A stretch of DNA of 64,000 nt from Cytophagales bacterium. Lineage in GTDB: Bacteria > Bacteroidota > Bacteroidia > Cytophagales > Bernardetiaceae. How positions within the stretch are numbered: the stretch's first letter is position 1; each line of letters opens with the position of its first letter. The position numbers were made by a program, and so were the translations under genes. The stretch lies in assembly GCA_013299045.1 (NCBI GenBank), contig JAAFJX010000012.1, positions 1-64,000 of the forward strand, read 5' to 3'. Under the pieces are notes generated by a model. It was not told the origin of the DNA. It was given only the letters and a program-made list of their open reading frames with translations, and did no database searches. Shown here piece by piece: positions 1-8,036 of this stretch.

Positions 1-2
1 TT

Positions 3-116
3 TACTTCAAAGTGTCCGGAAAAATTAACAACTATTACAACCTCAAAAAATCCGCCAAATACCAACAAATCTCCAACAAACCAACCGAATCAATGATGTG
101 GAAAAATAAGTGGTAG
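3..116 (+). CDS. C-terminal end of a hypothetical protein, cut by the window start
   Basis: Frame 3 is open from the window edge to a TAG at 114-116 and encodes 37 residues rich in Lys, Asn and Tyr, ending in W-K-N-K-W. The other two forward frames close within about 100 bases. Nothing in it identifies a family. A promoter-like site for the next gene begins 35 bases after the stop, which fits a gene boundary here. With so little sequence, chance openness cannot be excluded. Confidence 0.35.
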   Translation, partial: YFKVSGKINNYYNLKKSAKYQQISNKPTESMMWKNKW

Positions 117-150
117 AAGGGGGGGGATTTCAAGAACGCTAATTTTTATG

Positions 151-158
151 TACTTTTG
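151..158 (+). promoter_or_regulatory. Bacteroidota -7 element for the CPBP protease gene
   Basis: TACTTTTG fits the Bacteroidota -7 consensus TAnnTTTG and lies 30 bases before the ATG at 189. No clear TTG/TTTG -33 element is present at the usual spacing, so this is a partial match. Confidence 0.45.
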
Positions 159-188
159 TATGTTTAATCATACGACCCACTCTTGTCT

Positions 189-1112
189 ATGTCCAATACT
201 CGTCTTGTTTTGCATTCCTTAGTGTGGCTTTGCCTATTTATTTTTGTCAGTTTGTTTCTAGGGCAAATGCTCATGTTGGGGCTTCTTACCTTTTTTTTAA
301 ATGCAGAAGGCGCACAAATGCTTATAGAAATGCCGATACGCTATCCTGAGCATCGTTATTTACTGTTAGCGGGTTTATGCGTATCGCATATAGCTGGGTT
401 CATCATTCCATCTTTCTTTTTTTGGAAGTTTATGGATAATAAAATTGGGACAGAAGACCTGCGTTTTGATAAAAAATTGCCGCTATATTATGCCCTTTTT
501 ACTGTATTAGTCATGGTGTTATTTATCCCGCTGATTGGCTGGACAGGTTCAATCAACCGAGCCTTGGTACTTCCAGAGTTCTTGAGTAACCTAGAGCAAA
601 GTATAAAAAGCATGGAGGAAAATGCAGAGAATTTAAGCAAGGCTCTGCTTGTTATCAAAGGTTTTGAGAACCTCCTTGTTGTTGTATTGATACTAGCTAT
701 AGTACCAGCAATAGGCGAAGAGATGATATTTAGAGGGTTGATTCAGAACAAGCTCTACGCGCTTACGAACAACAAGCACACTGCTATATGGCTGGCAGCG
801 TTTGTATTCAGTGCCATGCACCTACAGTTTTATGGTTTTTTGCCACGTTTTTTGTTGGGCGCTCTTTTGGGCTATATTTATGTGTGGGGTGGGAATATCT
901 GGCTGCCGATTCTGGGACATTTTGTCAATAATGCAACGGTAGTTGTTATGGCTTACTTAGCAGAACAAAAAGCACTTGGGGCAGAAGCAACAAGAAACTT
1001 GGAAGAGCCGCTTTGGCAACTGGCACTTTTGAGTTTAGTAGCGGGTGGCGCTGGTTTGTTATGGCTCTACAAAAACAGAAGCCAACCCGCCATAGTGCAA
1101 AGCCAAATTTAG
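189..1112 (+). CDS. CPBP-family intramembrane metalloprotease
   Basis: A 307-residue multi-pass membrane protein of the CPBP (Abi/CAAX prenyl protease 2) family, thought to act as intramembrane metalloproteases. The family's glutamate motif EExxxR is seen as EEMIFR at residues 177-182. The other expected motifs follow: a histidine at 211 in a membrane segment and H244 in HFVNN. Several hydrophobic stretches run through the protein, including the first 35 residues. The reading frame extends two codons upstream to a TTG, but the ATG at 189 is the more likely start and is well placed behind the promoter. The substrate is unknown; bacterial members can process peptides or serve in self-immunity. 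It converges with the next gene with three bases between stops. Confidence 0.85.
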   Translation: MSNTRLVLHSLVWLCLFIFVSLFLGQMLMLGLLTFFLNAEGAQMLIEMPIRYPEHRYLLLAGLCVSHIAGFIIPSFFFWKFMDNKIGTEDLRFDKKLPLYYALFTVLVMVLFIPLIGWTGSINRALVLPEFLSNLEQSIKSMEENAENLSKALLVIKGFENLLVVVLILAIVPAIGEEMIFRGLIQNKLYALTNNKHTAIWLAAFVFSAMHLQFYGFLPRFLLGALLGYIYVWGGNIWLPILGHFVNNATVVVMAYLAEQKALGAEATRNLEEPLWQLALLSLVAGGAGLLWLYKNRSQPAIVQSQI

Positions 1113-1115
1113 TCA

Positions 1116-1532
1116 TTAGTCTTTCATCGGAACTTTTTTACGCATGGCTTGCGTTTTGAGATTGTAGATGCTTGCATAATCGTCAGCACCTGTGAATGCA
1201 CGCGGGTTACCGGGTATGTTTTGTATTTCAATTTCTTCTTCCGAAATCCATTTGAGAGAGCCATTTGCTATGGTACTTTCATAAACTTTCTTTTTAGTTT
1301 TTGAATCATAGACGAAGTAATGCACGGTGGTTTCGGGGCGTTCTACGGTGCCTCCATGTATTTTCTGACAGACAATGTAGCGGCCTTTGGGGCTAAAAAC
1401 GGACTCAAATATGCCGTCCGTGAATTTTTCTTTGGCGAGTTTAGTGTATTCTTTCGGTATTTTTTTGTTATTTTGAGCAAAAGCAAACAAAGAACAACTC
1501 AAAAACAAAAGGGTTAATACGAGAAAACGCAT
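1116..1532 (-). CDS. Small secreted protein of unknown function
   Basis: 138 residues with a clear Sec signal peptide: Met-Arg, a hydrophobic core rich in Leu and Phe, and a likely cleavage after AFA around residue 19. The mature part is basic and contains a stretch resembling a beta-propeller blade (FSPKGRYIVCQK near residue 47), so it could be a single-blade remnant or a small beta protein. No family was recognised. It is divergent from the MBL-fold gene, with 89 bases between the starts. Confidence 0.65.
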   Translation of the reverse strand: MRFLVLTLLFLSCSLFAFAQNNKKIPKEYTKLAKEKFTDGIFESVFSPKGRYIVCQKIHGGTVERPETTVHYFVYDSKTKKKVYESTIANGSLKWISEEEIEIQNIPGNPRAFTGADDYASIYNLKTQAMRKKVPMKD

Positions 1533-1621
1533 AGCAGGAGATTTTGGGTTTGTGAAAACGCGAATAAAACTTTACAAAATATTTAGAGCAAGTCTTGTGC
1601 CTTAACAGTGCGCTTAACAAA

Positions 1622-2458
1622 ATGTTCAAAAACATTCACATATTAAATACAGGCTTTTGCTGGGCACGTGGTCGTATTTTGGCCGCGGGACAAAGTTGGG
1701 CAGAGCAAAAATTGCCGGTGCTCTGTATAGCGCTCGAGGACGCGCAGGGGCACATCACTCTCATTGATACTGGCTATACAACGCGATTCTTACAGATAAC
1801 CAAGTATTTTCCTGAAAAACTCTACGCTCTGGCTACCGCCGTAGATATTCAGGAGAACCAAAGTGCTTTGCGACAACTGCAAGGCTTAGGTTTTTCGGCG
1901 AAAGATGTCAAGAAGATTGTGGCTACCCACTTTCACGCAGACCATACAGGCGGCTTATTGGACTTTCCAGACGCTACCTTTTTTTGTTCTGAACGCGCAT
2001 GGCTACATACAAAGGCACGCAGTGGGCTTAATGCTGTTCGTAAGGGTATTCTGAAGGCGCAAATTCCTGCTGACTTTGCAAAGCGCGCTCTGCTTTTAAA
2101 AAATCAAGATTTTAGCATAAAATTACCCAATTTGTATCCTTTTGAGAAATGGGCAGACATTTTTGCCGATGGCAGCGCCTTTGCTGTTATGCTAGAAGGG
2201 CATGCTGCCGGACAAATAGGCATTTTTATCCCTCTTTTAAATCAAAAGCCAGTTTTTGTGGTGTCAGATGCTTGTTGGTTGTCAATTTCCTTTCAGAAAA
2301 AAGCCTACCCCAGTTCACTGGTACGCCTCTTTATTGATGATTACGCTGCCCTTAAAACCAATATTGATAAGATTCATGCGCTGTTTCAAAACTACCCTGA
2401 ACTATGTATTTTGCCTTTGCATTGCGCTGAGGCATGGGTAAAAAGTGCTTCGTTCTAG
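1622..2458 (+). CDS. MBL-fold metallohydrolase
   Basis: A 278-residue metallo-beta-lactamase-fold hydrolase. The zinc-binding signature HxHxDH is present as THFHADHTGG near residue 103. A second histidine lies in the segment EGHAAGQIG, an aspartate in VVSDACW, and a last histidine in PLHCAEAW close to the C-terminus. This matches the standard two-zinc site. The frame opens earlier at a TTG (1595), but the ATG at 1622 (MFKNIHILNTG) begins the fold correctly. The pattern resembles N-acyl homoserine lactonase-type and related soluble MBL enzymes, but the substrate cannot be read from the sequence. Confidence 0.8.
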   Translation: MFKNIHILNTGFCWARGRILAAGQSWAEQKLPVLCIALEDAQGHITLIDTGYTTRFLQITKYFPEKLYALATAVDIQENQSALRQLQGLGFSAKDVKKIVATHFHADHTGGLLDFPDATFFCSERAWLHTKARSGLNAVRKGILKAQIPADFAKRALLLKNQDFSIKLPNLYPFEKWADIFADGSAFAVMLEGHAAGQIGIFIPLLNQKPVFVVSDACWLSISFQKKAYPSSLVRLFIDDYAALKTNIDKIHALFQNYPELCILPLHCAEAWVKSASF

Positions 2459-2600
2459 CCAGTGGCACTGATTCAAATATTTTACTTTGTTCTATAGCAA
2501 ATCCATTAATTTAGAGGTAGTTTGTTGATTTTATAAGGTAGTCGTTACTTAAAAAGTACATTCAATAACGGTATGCTAAATTAAGGAGAATAGTTTACCT

Positions 2601-2882
2601 AGTCTTCCCTTAAAAGCACGTTTTAGGTCGTGATAAAATAAATTAACTGTTAGGGAATCGCTTTGTGAAGCGGGAAAATTATTTGGAATAAGAGCCAAAA
2701 AGATGCTTTCCATTTGTTCATCACTCTTCATAAGATTGGTAGTCAATGTTCTCTGTCGACTGCTCTACCACACTTTCATCAGACACATTGCGAAGATGTT
2801 TGAGCATCAGCAAGCCCACCATCAAGCGAATTTTCTGCTTGGAATCATCATGATTATTTGCAAGATTTACAAGGCAAATATC
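2601..2882 (-). pseudogene. Transposase fragment (IS5-like, DUF772-type), frameshifted
   Basis: Reading the minus strand from 2882 to a stop at 2721 gives a 53-residue segment containing KQKIRLMVGLLMLKHLRNVS followed by D-E-S-V-V-E-Q. This closely resembles the conserved N-terminal helix (RLMVGLLxLKxLxNLSDExVVExW) of IS5-like transposases. An in-frame stop lies just upstream at 2883-2885. Downstream, a shifted frame (from 2713) stays open with a plausible continuation through the left terminal repeat. There is no catalytic DDE region. Family assignment is from memory of the motif, not from a search. Confidence 0.6.
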
Positions 2883-2964
2883 CTAAAACTGGCAGCCTTT
2901 TCTAAATAAATTCAATAATAATTTATTCATAAAGAATAACTTAGTGCCTTTTTAAGGGAAGACT
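2601..2964. mobile_element. Decayed IS remnant with terminal inverted repeats
   Basis: The segment is bounded by inverted repeats. The left end reads AGTCTTCCCTTAAAAGCAC (2601-2619) and the right end, on the other strand, reads AGTCTTCCCTTAAAAAGGCA starting at 2964. Inside, the minus strand encodes a broken transposase fragment. At 364 bp it is far shorter than a complete IS, so it is an internally deleted or MITE-like copy. It lies in a 721-bp gap between the MBL gene and the 630-residue secreted protein. No convincing target-site duplication was seen. The terminus closely matches that of the dispersed repeats at 9.3, 17.2 and 31.3 kb. Confidence 0.65.
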
Positions 2965-3179
2965 CAATAACAAAAAAAAGAGATAAAGCCGCAAACCCGC
3001 TTGATGCCTAAAAATTGCTTTTGTCCTATTTTGCCTTAGCCCTAGCATAGCCGTATCATAGCTGTATGATAGCCGTAGTTGGTCATACTTTAAATAGTAA
3101 AGTCCTTATCTTGGAAAAGTACAATTATTCGCTTCCTAAAACTTACATCTTCCGAGAGGTTAATTAAGAGCTTATCTTT
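2965..3179. other. Non-coding spacer
   Basis: This is the rest of the gap between the IS remnant and the next gene. No open frame, promoter of good quality or strong hairpin was seen. A short direct-repeat-like run (CATAGCCGTATCATAGCTG near 3045, then a related stretch) is visible, too short to interpret. Confidence 0.3.
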
Positions 3180-5072
3180 TCATTCTGCCGTGAGCTGTGG
3201 TAGTTTTTTTAGGGCTTTTTTATCCCTAAAAGTATTGACGATGACAAATGCTTCATTCTGAATATGTATCTCCCATTTTGCAAAAATAATGTTTTGTTGG
3301 TTCTTGAGTATCAAGAGGTAGCGCGCGGTCTTTATCAAGTTCGCCTTTATTGGTTTCGGTACGGCGTAGTGGTAAAAAGTTTCCATCGCAATAGTACGCC
3401 CTTTTTCGGTGGTCAGTTCCCAAGTAAGCAGGGGAGTAGTTGTAGCCAACTTTTTGGATAGCTCCGTAGCAGTTTCAAAACGCAAGTTGGTTTTTTTATG
3501 GTCGGGTATTGGTGCAGCAAGGCGCTCTGCCCATTGCTTAATCTCTTTAGCGTTAAGATGTTTACTGCTTGTCTTCAATATTTTGAGACTCAAATCAAGC
3601 GCCGATATATTTCTTTCTTGCATGGCCTCGCTCATACGCACATAAAGCGTAACGCTCGTCCCATCCTTGGGTAAGGCACTGCCTGCCAAAGGCAACATTT
3701 TGTCATCTTCTAACTTGAACAGACTCAATAAATTATCGTTACTCTTAGCCTCTGCATACAAGGTAAGGGTTTCGTCGCGCCAATTCTGTATACTGTATTT
3801 GAACTGATAAGCGACATACCAATCGGTTTTATGATTGATAAAAGTCCATTTTTCTGCGTCGGATAGCGGAAGCAAGTTGCAAACTACGCCAAGCGGTGCA
3901 TTTTCAGAAAAGCCAATACTAAAAGCTGGTGCAATGGCTGTTTCTGGCACCGCAACCAAATGTTGAGGCTTTTGCCCTGCCTCTGCACCTAGCTCTTCAT
4001 AACTCAGGTTCAAGGTTCGGCGTTGTTCTTCTAATTGGCTGCTTTGCTTCATCTCAAAAACTAACTCTTTAATCAGTTTGCCCGTTTTGCCTTGCAAAAG
4101 ATTGTATTTGAATTGTGTATAACCAGCCGATTTATGTGTAAATTCTACTGTAACAAACTCCTCATCGGGTTTTTCGGCTATTTTCTTAATAAAAAACTCC
4201 ACACGCTGGCGGCCTTTAAATTTTAGTTTTAACTTCAGAGAACCTTTTGTACCTTTATGATATTGCACTTTTTCAGTTTCTGTGTCCGCTTTGATGCTGG
4301 TTGAGGCAATTTCATCATGGAAAAATGTATCCTCATCATAAGCGCTCACTTGTATAAGGTCGCCGATACAAACTGCTTTTTGCTCAAAAATCATCACGTT
4401 TGACAAACTGCTTGTATTTTTAAACTGGCCTGTGCCATCAAGATGCGTGCTTCCCAGACTGGCATTTATAAAGGCATCAGGGGCCTGGTCTTCCGGTTTG
4501 CTATGAATGCCGCCACGCTTGAACGAAAAGCCCACCCCGCTAATGTCCCAGTTGCTACCAAAAGCCTCCATGCTGACCAGTTCTAAGTCATAAAAGGCCT
4601 TTTCTGGCACTTTTGAGGTGATTTTTTCGCCATTGTAGTAGCACAGAATACCTTTATCAAAGCTCGCAACAGCATCAGTTATGAGTATTTGGCTACCATA
4701 GCAAATAGGTAAACTTGCATAGGGAATAAAGTAGGAAAAACTGACCTTATTTTGCGCATCTTGTAAAATTTCGGTGAGGTTAAAGCGCCCCAAAGCTGTG
4801 CGTTGCGTGCGTGCTTGTTCCCAAAGTGAAACAGAAAGCTCTAGGTCTATGGTAATGGAATGTTCGGATTTGAGGGAGTCGCGCAGAGTTTTGCCATTTT
4901 TGAGAAGAACCACCTCACCCTTAACCGAAATACCTTGCACGCCATTCTCTATGACGTTTGGTACAGTTTTCATGTTTCTGAAATAATGGCCTTTAGATTG
5001 TGCCCAAACCAATGCGTTTGAGGACAAAAAAAGAAAAAGCAAACCTAAGCTAAAGTAAGTGAGTTGTTTCAT
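3180..5072 (-). CDS. Large secreted protein of unknown function
   Basis: 630 residues with a classical signal peptide; the hydrophobic core runs from about residue 8 to 22 and cleavage is likely after VWAQ. The mature part is mostly beta-rich and polar. Around residues 235-260 there is a stretch with clustered acidic residues (SAYDEDTFFHDEI) reminiscent of a C2-type calcium-binding loop, but the rest does not confirm a C2 domain. No catalytic motif or C-terminal sorting domain was recognised. A minus-strand TATTTTTG element (5126-5133) sits 54 bases upstream of the start. It is downstream of coaX on the same strand, with a 68-base gap, so it may be co-transcribed with it. Confidence 0.7.
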   Translation of the reverse strand: MKQLTYFSLGLLFLFLSSNALVWAQSKGHYFRNMKTVPNVIENGVQGISVKGEVVLLKNGKTLRDSLKSEHSITIDLELSVSLWEQARTQRTALGRFNLTEILQDAQNKVSFSYFIPYASLPICYGSQILITDAVASFDKGILCYYNGEKITSKVPEKAFYDLELVSMEAFGSNWDISGVGFSFKRGGIHSKPEDQAPDAFINASLGSTHLDGTGQFKNTSSLSNVMIFEQKAVCIGDLIQVSAYDEDTFFHDEIASTSIKADTETEKVQYHKGTKGSLKLKLKFKGRQRVEFFIKKIAEKPDEEFVTVEFTHKSAGYTQFKYNLLQGKTGKLIKELVFEMKQSSQLEEQRRTLNLSYEELGAEAGQKPQHLVAVPETAIAPAFSIGFSENAPLGVVCNLLPLSDAEKWTFINHKTDWYVAYQFKYSIQNWRDETLTLYAEAKSNDNLLSLFKLEDDKMLPLAGSALPKDGTSVTLYVRMSEAMQERNISALDLSLKILKTSSKHLNAKEIKQWAERLAAPIPDHKKTNLRFETATELSKKLATTTPLLTWELTTEKGRTIAMETFYHYAVPKPIKANLIKTARYLLILKNQQNIIFAKWEIHIQNEAFVIVNTFRDKKALKKLPQLTAE

Positions 5073-5125
5073 TGTTGGTAACGGTTTTGCTCTGAGTCAT
5101 AAAGCTCATGGAGCTAATACCATTC

Positions 5126-5133
5126 CAAAAATA
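5126..5133 (-). promoter_or_regulatory. Candidate -7 element for the 630-residue secreted protein
   Basis: On the minus strand the bases read TATTTTTG, a match to TAnnTTTG, 54 bases before the start at 5072. A TTG lies only 15 bases further upstream, shorter than the usual 20, so the call is weak. Confidence 0.3.
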
Positions 5134-5140
5134 AAAAAAA

Positions 5141-5884
5141 CTAATTATCAAGAAGTTGCATAAGCCCACGCAAAACCAAATCAGGTAAAATTTGTTGATT
5201 ATGATGGAGGTGCTTGGTCAAAAAAGCAGCATTGCCGCCACAGAGCAATAAACGAAGAGGTGCATTGTATTGAGTTTTTATGGCAGTATAAACGCTATTT
5301 ATTTCATAAAGCAAACCATTAACCACGCCAAGGTAAATGGCTTCTTCGGTGCTCTGTCCAAGAATTTGAGGCAAGGGAGGCGCATTCTCCTGCTCCAAGC
5401 TCAAAAGCGGGAGTTTTGCAGTGTACTCGTTCAAACTTCTAAAGCGCATATCCAAGCCTGGCGAAATATTACCCCCCATGAATATCCCTTCTGCATGAAC
5501 AAAGTCCAAAGTCAGGCAGGTGCCTGCATCGGCTATCAGGCAGTTTTGCTTCGGAAAGAGAGCCGTTGCACCCAGAGCCGCCGCTAGCCTATCCATGCCT
5601 AAGGTTTGGGGTGTTTTATAGAGATTACGCAGCGGTGTGCTGGTTTCGTACGACAACTCCCGAACATAAGGCACAAATGCAAAAAATTTCTGGCGGGCGC
5701 TCTCTTCAAGGCGACCACTTTTGCAAAAAGCCAAAGTATTTATACCGCCTGTTTGCAAAAAGGCTAAAAACTCTGCTATGTTCTGAAAATGTAAAAACTG
5801 CCATTCAGTTTCTGCATGAGGCCAAAGAATTGCCTTAATAGCCGTATTGCCAATATCAAGGGCAAGTTTAGGAAAAGCGGCCAT
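5141..5884 (-). CDS. coaX: Type III pantothenate kinase
   Basis: CoaX phosphorylates pantothenate with ATP, the first step of coenzyme A synthesis, in the cytoplasm. The protein has 247 residues, the normal length. Family motifs are visible: the N-terminal phosphate-binding DIGNT (10-14), GMDRL (96-100) with its conserved aspartate, ADAGTCLT (118-125) and GGNISPG (137-143). The start ATG lies four bases after the stop of the nitroreductase gene on the same strand, so the two form an operon. panD, which makes the beta-alanine part of pantothenate, lies about 1.8 kb away on the opposite strand. Confidence 0.95.
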   Translation of the reverse strand: MAAFPKLALDIGNTAIKAILWPHAETEWQFLHFQNIAEFLAFLQTGGINTLAFCKSGRLEESARQKFFAFVPYVRELSYETSTPLRNLYKTPQTLGMDRLAAALGATALFPKQNCLIADAGTCLTLDFVHAEGIFMGGNISPGLDMRFRSLNEYTAKLPLLSLEQENAPPLPQILGQSTEEAIYLGVVNGLLYEINSVYTAIKTQYNAPLRLLLCGGNAAFLTKHLHHNQQILPDLVLRGLMQLLDN

Positions 5885-5888
5885 TTAA

Positions 5889-6467
5889 CTAGCTAATTTT
5901 CATTGACTTAGCAACCTCTTTAAGAGCTTTGCGTGTTCGTGGGGTGAGTTCGCGGGTTTTATAAGGGTCGTTCAGCTTGTCAGGAGAGTCCAAATAGCCT
6001 AAAGCCATAATAACCCATGGCGTGTGCGTTTCAGGATTTAAGCCCAGCAAAGTGCTCGCTTTAGCGCGGTCAAAACCTGCCATTGGGTGGCCAAATATCT
6101 GCATTTCGGTTGCCTGGAGCATCATCGTTGCATTGGCAGCGCCCAAATCGTGGAGAGCCCAATCGTTGCGTTTCCCGTTTTCAAAAACATCTTGCGAGAT
6201 ACAAACCACCAGAGCCGCTGCATCTTTACACCAAGGCTGATTACCGCCTGCCAAACAGCCCCATATTGCTTCAAATTCTGCACTACCTCTATGCGCATAA
6301 ACAAATTGCCATGGCTGGGCGTTATTCGCACTAAAAGCCCATGTAGCGGCTTCTAGTATCGTATTTAAATCATTGTCTTTGATTAGTTTATCTGAAAATG
6401 AGCGTGCGCTCCAGCGGTTTTTAATAAGTTCCAGCACTGGGTACTCGGTTTGAGCAATCTTAACCAT
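5889..6467 (-). CDS. Nitroreductase-family FMN oxidoreductase
   Basis: A 192-residue member of the nitroreductase superfamily, FMN-dependent enzymes that use NAD(P)H to reduce nitro compounds, quinones or other substrates. The FMN-binding N-terminal motif is present (KNRWSARSF, residues 16-24), as is SANNAQPWQFV (46-56). The C-terminal part has the glycine-rich stretch WVIMALGYLD with a following P-D-K. The length is normal for the small nitroreductase subfamily. It is the first gene of a two-gene operon with coaX. The physiological substrate is not evident. Confidence 0.85.
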   Translation of the reverse strand: MVKIAQTEYPVLELIKNRWSARSFSDKLIKDNDLNTILEAATWAFSANNAQPWQFVYAHRGSAEFEAIWGCLAGGNQPWCKDAAALVVCISQDVFENGKRNDWALHDLGAANATMMLQATEMQIFGHPMAGFDRAKASTLLGLNPETHTPWVIMALGYLDSPDKLNDPYKTRELTPRTRKALKEVAKSMKIS

Positions 6468-6668
6468 AACGATAAGGGTGTTGTTTTACATTCAGCGTAT
6501 AAACGCGCAAAAACTGTTTTGGTTATAAAAATAGGTTCAATTTTACGCATAAGTTCTGTTTTTTCTTGTTCGGTAAAAAGCAAATCATATCTTTTTTTGC
6601 ATTCTCCTGTGTAATGCGCTATCATTGTGGCGAATTTGAGTTTTATCGTCATCAACTCTCCCCTTCTC

Positions 6669-7496
6669 ATGTTTGCTATTTGTATGGCTTGCGCCGCACC
6701 TCTTAAAGACTGGACTATCAAAGATAATTTTTTGGGGCAGCCTCTCCAAATTTGTACGACCTGTACCCACATACAACTCAAGCAAGAACCGCCACAGGAA
6801 GCTGTTTTGCGTTATTATGAAGGTGAGTATAGCAAAAACAGAGCAGATTATGTTAATGAAACCTATCATGGCATCATGGCCAAACGTGCCATTGCGCAAG
6901 TAAGCTATATCAAACAATTTATACCGCTGCAAAACAAGCGTGTTTTAGATATAGGCTGTGGCTATGGCTGGCTTGTTAAGGAACTTGGCCAATATGCTTC
7001 AGAAGTACGCGGTATAGAGTACGATGACCGCTGTATTGCCCATGCAACGGAGGTGTTGCATCAAAAAGTGAGTAAGATTAGCGAAGAGGCAGATATTCTG
7101 AACATGGAGCAACAAGATTTGGTCTGTATGAGTCATGTTTTTGAGCATTTAATGCGGCCAGAAGCACTCATGGACAAACTCAAAACAAAGGCAGGCTACA
7201 TATTTATTGAAATACCAGCCTATTCGCCTTATATCGCTGAGCAGTGGTTGGATTTGCAAGGTCATACGTCTTTTTTTAGTCTCAGCAACTTTGAGAAATT
7301 CTTGCAGCGAATGGGCTTTGATGTCCTAGATGTGAGCGGTTATGGCATGAGCCAGCTATTTTATTGGCGCAAAAGCACTATTAGGCTCAGAAATTGGTTT
7401 TGTAAATACATTTTCCACGATTGGTACATGAACCAATACGACCGCCCCAACCCCAATGGGATATGGCTAAGGGCATTTTTGCGTTGTATGCGTTAG
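6669..7496 (+). CDS. SAM-dependent methyltransferase with N-terminal zinc-ribbon-like cysteines
   Basis: A class I SAM methyltransferase (Methyltransf_23 type) of 275 residues from the ATG at 6669. The SAM-binding glycine-rich motif is VLDIGCGYG, followed by an acidic residue in RGIEYDD and the post-motif segment VCMSHVFEHL. The N-terminus has two cysteine pairs, ICMAC and ICTTC, about 24 residues apart, as in sugar C-methyltransferases and related enzymes that carry a small zinc site. A longer frame with a GTG start at 6627 exists, but the ATG at 6669 places the first cysteine pair at the extreme N-terminus as in the family. The likely role is methylation of a surface sugar or small molecule; the substrate is unknown. 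Confidence 0.8.
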   Translation: MFAICMACAAPLKDWTIKDNFLGQPLQICTTCTHIQLKQEPPQEAVLRYYEGEYSKNRADYVNETYHGIMAKRAIAQVSYIKQFIPLQNKRVLDIGCGYGWLVKELGQYASEVRGIEYDDRCIAHATEVLHQKVSKISEEADILNMEQQDLVCMSHVFEHLMRPEALMDKLKTKAGYIFIEIPAYSPYIAEQWLDLQGHTSFFSLSNFEKFLQRMGFDVLDVSGYGMSQLFYWRKSTIRLRNWFCKYIFHDWYMNQYDRPNPNGIWLRAFLRCMR

Positions 7497-7528
7497 TTAA
7501 AGCCAGTCAGCTAAGTTGCTTCCTTTTT

Positions 7529-7559
7529 TTGTATAGAATTATGTGTTTGTGTATCTTTG
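7529..7559 (+). promoter_or_regulatory. Bacteroidota promoter upstream of panD
   Basis: TTG at 7529-7531 (within a T-rich run, TTTTTTG), a 20-base spacer and TATCTTTG at 7552-7559 match the Bacteroidota promoter consensus at both elements and spacing. It leaves a leader of roughly 90 bases before the panD ATG at 7654. Confidence 0.7.
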
Positions 7560-7653
7560 CGTTTACTTTACAGCATCTAAGTCTAATCATTTCTTGTTTT
7601 TATCATCTTATAAACGACGTTCATACGCATAGAACGCACTTTTTATAAACACC

Positions 7654-8001
7654 ATGCAAATTCAGATTCTCAAATCAAAAATTCATAGAGCTGTTGTTAC
7701 GCAGTCTGAACTTAATTATGTAGGCAGCATCACGATAGACGAAAACCTTATGGACGCTGCCAATCTCATTGAAGGCGAAAAGGTACAAATCGTCAATAAC
7801 AACAATGGCGAAAGACTTGAAACATACGTCATTAAAGGGCCTAGAAAGAGCGGTATGATATGCTTAAATGGTGCTGCCGCTCGCAAAGTGCAGGTAGGCG
7901 ATGTTTTGATTATTATGAGCTATGCGCTTATGGATTTTGAAGTTGCCAAAACATTTAAGCCAGGTGTTGCGTTTGTAGATGCAAATAACCAGCTTATATA
8001 G
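7654..8001 (+). CDS. panD: Aspartate 1-decarboxylase
   Basis: PanD decarboxylates L-aspartate to beta-alanine for pantothenate and coenzyme A synthesis. The 115-residue length is typical. The self-cleavage site that creates the pyruvoyl cofactor is visible as Gly24-Ser25 in YVGSITID. The family signature KIHRAVVTQ precedes it, and [11 protein letters not shown] and NGAAARKV follow, carrying active-site residues. The ATG is the only reasonable start. The metallophosphoesterase gene follows 35 bases later on the same strand and may be co-transcribed. coaX nearby acts in the same overall pathway. Confidence 0.95.
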   Translation: MQIQILKSKIHRAVVTQSELNYVGSITIDENLMDAANLIEGEKVQIVNNNNGERLETYVIKGPRKSGMICLNGAAARKVQVGDVLIIMSYALMDFEVAKTFKPGVAFVDANNQLI

Positions 8002-8036
8002 GCTATTTACCACTTTCTTTTTTACTGACTTCAAGA

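Noticed and set aside
2703-2909. 68-residue plus-strand frame inside the IS remnant
   Set aside because: It is the shadow of the transposase fragment read on the other strand.
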